NCBI RefSeq assembly: GCF_000350525.1
Contig: NZ_AOCN01000012.1
Coordinates: 82,269 to 146,268, forward strand
Source: Leucobacter salsicius M1-8
Lineage (GTDB): Bacteria; Actinomycetota; Actinomycetes; Actinomycetales; Microbacteriaceae
Direction of reading: 5' to 3'
Length of the DNA: 64,000 nucleotides
Position numbers and translations under genes: made by a program. The notes under the pieces are model-generated. The model was not told the origin of the DNA. It saw only the letters and a list, made by a program, of their open reading frames with translations, and ran no database searches. Position 1 is the stretch's first letter. The number at the start of each line of letters is the position of its first letter. Shown here one piece after another: positions 57,655 to 64,000 of the stretch.

Positions 57655-57957
57655 GTGCTTCGAATCCTTACGATGCTGGCCACGGCAGCTGTGCCGCAGC
57701 AATGTGAGAAAACGGCGCAACAATACGCCGTTTCCAGCATCGTAACCGGCTCGACCCCGATTCACACAAACGTGACAACGTTCGTGACCGAGCCGTTGCA
57801 GAATCCAAGTCCCCGAGCGATGGCGGGCGCTGCGGGCACCGCTTCAAGCATCAATCACGCTTCGAGCATCAGTTTTTCATGAGAATTGATGCTTGAAGCG
57901 TGATCGGTGCGGTTGGCGAGACGGGCGACGGGCCAGGCGGCCCGGAGTCGCAGTCGC
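57655..57957. other. 303-nt intergenic region
   Basis: No coding frame I can support. It holds the promoter side of the lipoprotein gene, and near 57840-57900 a stem-loop built from a repeated motif. The rest shows nothing recognisable. Confidence 0.6.
57840..57900 (-). terminator. 16-bp inverted repeat with an extra degenerate copy in its loop
   Basis: Arms 57840-57855 and 57885-57900 (CGCTTCAAGCATCAAT / its complement) are perfect, 29-nt loop. A degenerate direct copy CGCTTCGAGCATCAG lies in the loop at 57858-57872. It is 58 nt after the PEBP stop on the minus strand and may end that transcript. Confidence 0.5.
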
Positions 57958-58518
57958 CTACGCGGCCCCGCCGAATTCGCCGGTCGACACGATGATGGCG
58001 CGGGCGAGCACCGCGTCGCGCATCATGAAGCCGAGCACCGCCGGCGTCGCCTGAGGATCGATATCGATGTGTGCAACGTCGAGCGCGTGCACGACAAACC
58101 AGTAGTGATGCACGCCCGTGTGCTCGGGCGGGCCAGCACCGGTGAAGGCGGGCTCTCGCATCTCGTTGGGCATCGTGATCGCGCCCTCGGGCAGCAGTTC
58201 GCTTGCGTTGGCCGCTCCAGCCCCGGTCGACAGTTCGGTGACGGAGGCGGGAATGTTCGCAACCGCCCAGTGCCAGAAACCCGACCCGGTGGGGGCATCG
58301 GGGTCAAACGCGGTGACGACGAAGCTCTTCGTCTCGGCAGGAAACCCCACCCAATGCAGGTGAGGCGACTGGTTTGCGCCGCCCGCGTACTCGGCGTAGA
58401 CCTCGCTGGGCAGCGGCTCGCCGTCTTGCACATCGTTGCTCACCAGGGTGAACGACGGTACCTGCCGCATCCCGGCGTACGGGTTGAGGGCTCCCCGTCC
58501 CAGCGTCTCGTGTGCCAT
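57958..58518 (-). CDS. YbhB/YbcL-family PEBP (Raf kinase inhibitor-like) protein
   Basis: 186 residues. SPHLHWVGFPAETKSFVVTAFDPDAPTGSGFWHW carries the conserved DPDAP and HW anion pocket, and GVHHYWFVVHALD the second signature. Bacterial members bind phosphate-like ligands; their role is unclear. AAGGA lies 7 nt before ATG 58518. It diverges from the GntR gene. Confidence 0.9.
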   Translation of the reverse strand: MAHETLGRGALNPYAGMRQVPSFTLVSNDVQDGEPLPSEVYAEYAGGANQSPHLHWVGFPAETKSFVVTAFDPDAPTGSGFWHWAVANIPASVTELSTGAGAANASELLPEGAITMPNEMREPAFTGAGPPEHTGVHHYWFVVHALDVAHIDIDPQATPAVLGFMMRDAVLARAIIVSTGEFGGAA

Positions 58519-58676
58519 GTTGCATCCTTTCTCGTCGGTGCGCACGGTAGATTCTCGCGCGCATCGGCAAGCTGCGTGCAGGCCGTGTCCGCATGGCCAC
58601 TCTGGTTTCGTCTGACGCCGCCGATATACTCATGAGCCTAGACTTCGGCGCGGTTCCGCGCCAGACAAGGGGCAGC

Positions 58677-59450
58677 ATGGCTGGCACGACAGGATCTGAG
58701 CGCGCACGCGCGACGCTGGCGTTCCTGCGCCGAAAAATCACGACCGGTGAGTGGGAGGTGGGCAGCCGCATTCCCATCGAACCCGAGCTCGCTGAGCAGA
58801 CCGGCGTTGGCCGCTCGACCGTGCGCGAGGCCGTGCGTTCGCTGGCCTCAGTGGGCATGCTCGAGACGCTCCCCGGCCGCGGCACGTTTGTGCGCTCTGC
58901 CGCGCCCACGAGTGCGTTGCTCAACCAGTTTCTGAGCGACTTCTCGCTCGAGGAGATTCTGAGCTACCGCCGCGCCCTCGAGATTGAAGCCGCGCAGCAG
59001 GCGTCCATTCACCGCACTGAGGAAGACATCATTGCCCTCGAGCAGGCCGCGACAGACGAGATCGGGTGCACGCGCTGCCCAGTGCTCGGCTTTGCGGGTG
59101 GCGAAGACAACGCCTTCGACAGCAAGTTTCACCGGCTCGTGTTTGATTCGGCCAAGAATCGCCTCCTCTCGTCGCTGTACGCGGGCGTCAACGATCAGTT
59201 GCGCACCCCCGAACACCGCGGCCGCCTGGCGAACGTGGCAACGGGCGCCGAGATGGAACGCGATCACGCCCGCGTGCTCGACGCGATTCGCCGCCGCGAC
59301 TTCATCGACGCGGTGCACGCGATGGTCGACCACGTCGACCACGACGTCGTGATCGTCAACGATCACCACGAAGTGGTGCCCGCGCTCACGCGCACCCCTG
59401 AGCAGCAGCAGCGCATCGAGAACGCCTGGGAGGCGCAGGACAAGGCGTAG
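58677..59450 (+). CDS. GntR-family (FadR-type) transcriptional regulator
   Basis: 257 residues. Winged helix at residues ~10-70 (SRIPIEPELAEQTGVGRSTVREAVRSLASVGMLE, RGTFV). The FCD effector domain follows, with His-containing FDSKFHRLVFDSAKN and HARVLDAIRRRD as metal ligands. AAGGGG lies just before ATG 58677, and a TATACT box at 58624-58629 fits a -10. It may regulate the esterase downstream or the PEBP gene upstream. Confidence 0.88.
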   Translation: MAGTTGSERARATLAFLRRKITTGEWEVGSRIPIEPELAEQTGVGRSTVREAVRSLASVGMLETLPGRGTFVRSAAPTSALLNQFLSDFSLEEILSYRRALEIEAAQQASIHRTEEDIIALEQAATDEIGCTRCPVLGFAGGEDNAFDSKFHRLVFDSAKNRLLSSLYAGVNDQLRTPEHRGRLANVATGAEMERDHARVLDAIRRRDFIDAVHAMVDHVDHDVVIVNDHHEVVPALTRTPEQQQRIENAWEAQDKA

Positions 59451-59520
59451 CCCGCCTGCTCGCGCACTTCGAGCCCCGCGGGTCTTCCTTCAGGCGGCCC
59501 TGCCTCGGTAGCATGCCCAC

Positions 59521-61062
59521 ATGGACCGCCTCGACTCCATCACCCCCACAGCACCGGTGGCGCTGACGACCTCGGGTCGCGTGCTGGGGGTGTGGGAACT
59601 CGCGGAGCATGATCCGGATCAAAGCGCCCAGCGCCCCAACCCAATCGCGGCGTTTCGCGGCATCCCCTACGCCCTCGCGCCCGTGGGCCCGCTCCGGTTC
59701 GCGGCCCCGCGGCCGCGCACGCCATGGGCTGGCGTGCTCGACGCGACTGAATTTGGCCCGACGCCGCAGCGCGGCGAGGCGGGCATGACCCTGATCCCCG
59801 AGACCACGATTCCCGGCGGCGACACCCTCAGCGTCAACGTATGGACACCCACGCTTGACCCGGCCGCGAAGCTGCCCGTGGTCGTTTGGATTCACGGCGG
59901 CGGCTTCATCTCGGGGTCGCCCGCGAGCCCCTGGTACAACGGCGCGCCCTTTGCGCGCGACGGCGTCGTGCTCGTGACGCTGTCGTACCGGCTCGGGTTC
60001 ACGGGTTTCGGGTGGATCCCCGGCGCCGTGCCCAACCGCGGCGTGCTCGACTGGATCTGCGCGCTCGAATGGGTGCAGCAGCATATTGCGGCCTTCGGGG
60101 GCGATCCGGATCGCGTCACGATTGCCGGGCAATCGGCTGGCGGCGGTGCCGTATTGACGCTGCTCGGCGCCCCGGCCGCGCGCGGGTTGTTTCAGGGCGG
60201 ATATGCGATGAGCGCGGCCATTGCGGATCCGTCGGTGAACGCGGCGCTCGAACGCACGCACCGGCTCGCCAAGCTCGCGGGCGTTTCCCCCGACCGCCGC
60301 GGATTCTCGTCGCTGTCCGAGGCCCGCATTCTCGAGCTGCAGCCGCGCATCACGTCGCCTTCGGTGCCGCGCCTCGTGCGAGAGATCCACGGTCTGCTGC
60401 GTGACGGGCTGATGCTGGGCCCGGTCGCCGATGGCACTATCGTGCCGTGCTCCGTCGATGTCGGGGTAGCCCAGGGGCCCAACGCACACGTGCCACTTGT
60501 GATTGGCACGTGTGACGGCGAACTCCTGGGCCTATTCAAGCCGGGCACTGTGTTCGATCGGGTGCCGCGGCGGGCTGCCCTGCGGGCACTTGGGGCGTCT
60601 GGGCTGGTCGCCGACCGGTGGTTGGCAAGCCCGCTCGCGCAGGCCACCGAGAGCACCGTCGTGTTGCTGGGGCGCTACGCCACCGACTCGGTGTTTCGCA
60701 CCTGGGTGCCGCGCATTGCGGCTGCCCGAACCGCGCGCACCGAGGCGGGCACCACGTGGAGCTATCGGTTTGCGTGGCACTCGGACGAGCCGCCGCAGGC
60801 GGGGCACTGCATCGACGTGCCGTTCGTGTTCGATCGTCTCAGGGCGCCCGGGGTCTTTCGCGTGGCCGGAGAACACCCACCACAGCAACTCGCTGACGCC
60901 GTGCACGGGGCGCTCGTTCGGTTCGCGCAGACCGGCGATCCCGGATGGGCGCCCGACATCGGCGGGCAGGGGCCGAGCCGCGTGTTCGACGTACCGATGC
61001 GCGACCTGCCCGACGCGTATGCGGGGGCGCGGGCACTGATGCCAGCAGCGATCAGCGCGTAG
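59521..61062 (+). CDS. Type-B carboxylesterase (para-nitrobenzyl esterase family)
   Basis: 513 residues. FRGIPYALAPVGPLRFAAP at the start, oxyanion VWIHGGGFISGS, nucleophile elbow AGQSAGGGAV (GQSAG instead of the usual GESAG), catalytic His probably in HCIDVPFVF. No signal peptide, so it is cytoplasmic. TAGCAT ends 6 nt before ATG 59521 (leaderless type). Ester substrate unknown. Confidence 0.88.
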   Translation: MDRLDSITPTAPVALTTSGRVLGVWELAEHDPDQSAQRPNPIAAFRGIPYALAPVGPLRFAAPRPRTPWAGVLDATEFGPTPQRGEAGMTLIPETTIPGGDTLSVNVWTPTLDPAAKLPVVVWIHGGGFISGSPASPWYNGAPFARDGVVLVTLSYRLGFTGFGWIPGAVPNRGVLDWICALEWVQQHIAAFGGDPDRVTIAGQSAGGGAVLTLLGAPAARGLFQGGYAMSAAIADPSVNAALERTHRLAKLAGVSPDRRGFSSLSEARILELQPRITSPSVPRLVREIHGLLRDGLMLGPVADGTIVPCSVDVGVAQGPNAHVPLVIGTCDGELLGLFKPGTVFDRVPRRAALRALGASGLVADRWLASPLAQATESTVVLLGRYATDSVFRTWVPRIAAARTARTEAGTTWSYRFAWHSDEPPQAGHCIDVPFVFDRLRAPGVFRVAGEHPPQQLADAVHGALVRFAQTGDPGWAPDIGGQGPSRVFDVPMRDLPDAYAGARALMPAAISA

Positions 61063-61102
61063 ATGGGCGGTGTCGGGCGAGGTGAGGCGGGATCTGGCCG
61101 GT

Positions 61103-61456
61103 CTACAGATATTCGACGTGCGCCCGCACGAACCGACCGGTCTCATCGAGCCAGCCCTGCTTCGCCGCGTATGCAATCATGTCGTCGAACTGCTCCCGCC
61201 AGCGGGTGACGTGCTCGTGAAACGGCTCGACCTCGGCGAGGATACGCTCTCGCGATACCCACACGTGCCCGTCGGCGAAGTAGCCCCAGCCTCCGGCACC
61301 AGCACCGGAGGCCGTGTCGGCAGAAGACACCTCGGCGGCGTCCGCGGCGAGCGCCGCCGTGAGTTCACCCTCGCTCAGCGGAGTGCGCACCTCGAAGGCG
61401 GTGAACACGTCGGTTTCGGCGAGGTGGATTCCTGCCGCTGTGATGTTGACGTACAC
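61103..61456 (-). CDS. Conserved hypothetical protein
   Basis: 117 residues, soluble, starting MYVNITAAGIHLAETDVFTA. The middle (residues ~45-58) is Ala/Gly/Ser-rich and may be a loop; the C-terminal half is helical with GYFADGHVWVSRERILAEV. GTG 61456 has CAGGAG 6 nt upstream. No domain recognised. Confidence 0.65.
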   Translation of the reverse strand: MYVNITAAGIHLAETDVFTAFEVRTPLSEGELTAALAADAAEVSSADTASGAGAGGWGYFADGHVWVSRERILAEVEPFHEHVTRWREQFDDMIAYAAKQGWLDETGRFVRAHVEYL

Positions 61457-61519
61457 GTCGCACTCCTGTCGCTCGCGAGGCCGCTCGCGGCGACCAGGCT
61501 CCGAGTTTCTCAGCCCAGC

Positions 61520-62335
61520 CTACGCCTCATTCGTCCCGTTTTCGTGGGGCTCACGGATCTCGCCGTTGGATGAATTCAGCAGGTTCACGAGCGCATCGCG
61601 CACGAGCGTCGCACCTGTCACCCCGCCGTAGTTGGCGGCGAACCGCTCGTCTTGCACGTACATGTCGGCGAGGCCGCGCACGTATCCCGTGAAGTCCGCG
61701 GGGGTGCCGGGCATCTCGCGCAGCCACGCGATATGGCTGGCGGCAAGCTGCTGTGCCTCGGGCGATGCGGGCTCAATCCCAGCGGTCGCCGCGGCCACCC
61801 AGGCAGCGTTCAACTGCTGCACGCGATCCTGCATTGCCTGTTGCCCGTCCTTGCTCAGCCCGCGCCACCAGCGGTCGCCCGCGGCGTAGGCGTCGGCGCC
61901 CCAGCGACGCTCGACCTCGTCACGGTGTTGGGTGTGGTCGAATCCGTCAAAAATGTGTTCGGTCATGATGCTGTGCTCCTTTGTGGTGTTGGTGAGCGCC
62001 GCGATCGTGCGCTCGACCGAGGTGATTTGGGTGGCGATCCGGCGCTCCTCGGCGCGCAACAGATCGAGGTGCGTGCGCAGGATCCGCGCCTCGGCCGCGG
62101 GGCCCTGGCCGCCCGTGTCTTGCGCGCGCAGCACCTCCCCGATGGCGTCGAGCCCGAGCCCCAGCGCGCGCAGCAGCAGCACACGCTGCAGCCTGACGAG
62201 CGCACGGTCGTCGTAGTAGCGGTAGCCGTTGGCGCCGATGCTGCTGGGCTTCATGAGGCCGAGTTGGTCGTAGTGGCGCAGCGTGCGGGCCGTGGTGCCG
62301 GCGGCCTTCGCGACCTGCTGAATGGTGTGGTGCAT
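61520..62335 (-). CDS. MerR-family regulator with TipAS effector domain
   Basis: 271 residues. Winged HTH TIQQVAKAAGTTARTLRHYDQLGLMKPS and GYRYYDD, a long dimer helix to ~110, then a TipAS domain (EHIFDGFDHTQHRDEVERRWG, WWRGLSKDGQQA). TipA-like proteins trap thiopeptide or other drugs covalently and activate exporters. AGAGGA lies 5 nt before ATG 62335. The promoter upstream has the 19-bp spacer and palindrome of MerR targets, so it is autoregulated. Confidence 0.9.
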   Translation of the reverse strand: MHHTIQQVAKAAGTTARTLRHYDQLGLMKPSSIGANGYRYYDDRALVRLQRVLLLRALGLGLDAIGEVLRAQDTGGQGPAAEARILRTHLDLLRAEERRIATQITSVERTIAALTNTTKEHSIMTEHIFDGFDHTQHRDEVERRWGADAYAAGDRWWRGLSKDGQQAMQDRVQQLNAAWVAAATAGIEPASPEAQQLAASHIAWLREMPGTPADFTGYVRGLADMYVQDERFAANYGGVTGATLVRDALVNLLNSSNGEIREPHENGTNEA

Positions 62336-62428
62336 CAAAGTCCTCTCGTGTGCTCGTGGGTGATCGGGCGTGGGTGTTTGGTTGCCCACGCTGGGGCTTG
62401 CCGGCTGGCCGTCCGTCGCCGCACACCC

Positions 62429-62459
62429 AGCGTAAGAGTTGACGTTACGTCAAGGTCAA
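62429..62459 (-). promoter_or_regulatory. MerR-type promoter: 19-bp spacer with central palindrome
   Basis: On the minus strand -35 TTGACC (62459-62454) and -10 TACGCT (62434-62429) are 19 nt apart. The spacer holds the perfect 15-bp palindrome TTGACGTAACGTCAA (62453-62439). Three tandem CTTGAC steps (62466-62449) cover the -35 region. This is the arrangement that MerR proteins twist to activate. Confidence 0.75.
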
Positions 62460-62616
62460 GGTCAAGCCCGTTCTGGCCGGGCCACCCGCGAGATCAACAA
62501 TCCATTTGGTTGAAATTGCGGCTTCAGGGGCGGTGAACCACAATTGCTGCCAAATGATTGGGCTGGCCCCCCTGCCACACAGTGAAGCGGGCCCCAGCGC
62601 CGCGTACGATGGACTG

Positions 62617-63549
62617 GTGAGCCACCCAAAGATTCTGCTGTATTACGTGTTTGCACCCGTCACCGACCCCGAAGCGGTCATGCTGTGGCAGCGGCAGCTG
62701 TGCGAGTCGCTCGGGCTGCGCGGGCGCATCATCATCTCGAAGCACGGCATCAACGGCACCGTGGGTGGCGAAATCGACGCGTGCAAGCAGTACCTCAAGC
62801 AGACCCGCGAGTTTGGGCCCTTCTCTGGGCTCGAGGTGAAGTGGAGCGACGGGACCGGATTTGATCCGGTTGCGCCCGAGCTACTGAAGGGCATCGACCG
62901 CGCGGCCCCATGGCAGCGCCTTACCGACTTCCCCAAGCTCAGCGTCAAGGTGCGCGACGAGCTCGTCGCCTTTGGCATCCCCGAGGAGACCGTGGTCGAT
63001 GCCGACGGTGTCGTGGGCGGCGGCCAGCACCTCTCACCCCAGGCCGTGAACGAGCTCGTTGCCGAGCGCGGCGACGACGTCGTATTCTTCGACGGCCGCA
63101 ACGCGTGGGAAGCCGAGATCGGCAAGTTCAAGGGCGCCATTGTTCCCGACGTCACCACCACGCACGACTTCATCACGCAGATCGAGTCGGGCGCCTACGA
63201 CGATCTCAAGGGTCGCCCCGTCGTCACCTACTGCACGGGTGGCATTCGCTGCGAGATCTTGTCGGCGGCGATGATCAATCGTGGCTTCGGCGAGGTGTAC
63301 CAGGTCGACGGCGGCATCGTGAAGTATGGCGAAGCGTACGGCAACGACGGGCTCTGGGAGGGTTCGCTCGCGGTGTTTGACGGCCGCGAGGCCATGGACT
63401 TCGCCGCGGGCGCTGCGGTGCTCGGCAGCTGCGTGGTCTGCGACGAACCCACGAACCGGCTCGACAACTGCACGCGGCCGGGGTGCCGCACCCGCATCGT
63501 GGCATGTGAGGCGCACCAAGGCGCTGAGTGCGCGGAGCACGCGGCCTAA
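62617..63549 (+). CDS. trhO: tRNA uridine(34) hydroxylase TrhO / rhodanese family
   Basis: 310 residues. N-terminal acylphosphatase-like domain ([32 protein letters not shown]), then a rhodanese domain with the catalytic loop YCTGGIRCE, and a C-terminal Cys-rich zinc-like end ([14 protein letters not shown]). It hydroxylates U34 of certain tRNAs. GTG 62617 with TACGAT ending 6 nt upstream (62605-62610) is a clear leaderless start; the longer frame from 62506 is rejected. Confidence 0.92.
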   Translation: MSHPKILLYYVFAPVTDPEAVMLWQRQLCESLGLRGRIIISKHGINGTVGGEIDACKQYLKQTREFGPFSGLEVKWSDGTGFDPVAPELLKGIDRAAPWQRLTDFPKLSVKVRDELVAFGIPEETVVDADGVVGGGQHLSPQAVNELVAERGDDVVFFDGRNAWEAEIGKFKGAIVPDVTTTHDFITQIESGAYDDLKGRPVVTYCTGGIRCEILSAAMINRGFGEVYQVDGGIVKYGEAYGNDGLWEGSLAVFDGREAMDFAAGAAVLGSCVVCDEPTNRLDNCTRPGCRTRIVACEAHQGAECAEHAA

Positions 63550-63678
63550 CCACGGCCCCCGCTCCCCCGCTCACTCGATCCGTGCGGCAGTCGACGAGAC
63601 CATACGCAAATTACTGATGCTTGACGCCGGATCGGTGCCTATAGCGGTGGACCAGCGCACGGCCGGCACGCGCCCGCC

Positions 63679-64000
63679 CTACGCGGGCAGACGCGGGATC
63701 GCTGAGATGAGCGATCGCGTGTAAGCCTCGCGCGGCGACGCCAGGATCTCGCGTGTCGGGCCGACCTCAACGAGCCGCCCGTGCTGGAGCACCGCCGTAC
63801 GATCGCACGTCGCGGCCACCGATCCGAGGTCGTGCGACACCATCACGAGCGCGAGCCCGTGTGAGGCGCGCAGCTCGTTCAAGAGGTCGATCACCTGGGT
63901 GCGGGTGCTGACGTCGAGCGCACTGACCGGCTCATCGGCAATCAGCACGCGCGGCCGCACCACGGTCGCCCGCGCGATGGCGATGCGCTGGCGCTGGCCG
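63679..64000 (-). CDS. Oligopeptide/nickel-type ABC transporter ATP-binding protein (N-terminus outside window)
   Basis: Only the C-terminal ~106 residues are present. GQRQRIAIARA (signature region), VLIADEPVSALDVST (Walker B, D-loop) and MVSHDLGSVAATCD (switch His), then SPREAYTRSLISAIP, the end typical of DppD/DppF-type subunits. The gene runs off the right edge. Confidence 0.88.
   Translation of the reverse strand, partial: GQRQRIAIARATVVRPRVLIADEPVSALDVSTRTQVIDLLNELRASHGLALVMVSHDLGSVAATCDRTAVLQHGRLVEVGPTREILASPREAYTRSLISAIPRLPA

Overview
The window is a chromosomal segment of a high-GC actinobacterium. The densely packed genes with ATGA/GTGA start-stop overlaps, a fused RmlC-RmlD enzyme, a 461-residue single-chain GlyRS, an LCP ligase, a LysG/LysE pair and many leaderless-looking starts all fit Microbacteriaceae. 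Something near Leucobacter is my best guess, but that is inference; there is no rRNA here to settle it.

Region 1 (1-16.3 kb) is an extracellular polysaccharide locus of the Wzx/Wzy type. A huge PKD/LamG surface protein enters from the left edge. It is followed by a Wzy-like polymerase, a Wzz/BY-kinase copolymerase, a pyruvyl transferase, a Wzx flippase, an FrhB-like Fe-S protein, a low-molecular-weight tyrosine phosphatase and two GT4 glycosyltransferases, then a convergent secreted beta-helix protein. The kinase and phosphatase would control chain assembly. The surface protein and the beta-helix protein share a ~190-residue module. No priming hexose-1-phosphate transferase is visible. Region 2 (16.3-19.7 kb) is rmlCD-rmlB-rmlA, supplying dTDP-L-rhamnose, probably to region 1.

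Region 3 (19.8-28.2 kb) is core-like: a thiamine-binding MTH1187 protein, a DHA2 drug exporter, an MDR oxidoreductase with a long Pro/Ala tail, and an ABC-2 exporter divergent from a NarL-type two-component system. Region 4 (28.4-31.6 kb) holds a decayed pair: an ECF sigma factor with an in-frame TAA, and next to it a secreted surface protein with an in-frame TGA plus a frameshift.

Region 5 (31.7-43.3 kb) holds lysE/lysG, a nitroreductase, hemD, a YtxH-like/holin-III/DUF3618 envelope operon, a degenerate FAD oxidoreductase, a CPBP protease, glyS, an LCP protein and an MFS transporter. Region 6 (43.5-50.2 kb) looks like amine or amino-acid catabolism: a succinate-semialdehyde-type dehydrogenase, a D-2-hydroxyacid dehydrogenase, two APC permeases and a TetR regulator. 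It ends with tRNA-Tyr.

Region 7 (50.3-64 kb) contains a GNAT, a 1266-residue PutA homologue that appears to have lost both active sites, a PF04392-type ABC importer, a PEBP protein, a GntR regulator, a carboxylesterase, a TipA-like MerR regulator with a textbook 19-bp-spacer promoter, trhO, and the end of a peptide ABC ATPase.

Two window-wide patterns stand out. The perfect palindrome GATCCGGATC occurs 11 times by eye, far above chance, and never in the first 16.5 kb. At least 13 start codons have a TANNNT box ending 6-7 nt upstream and no ribosome binding site, the mark of leaderless mRNAs.
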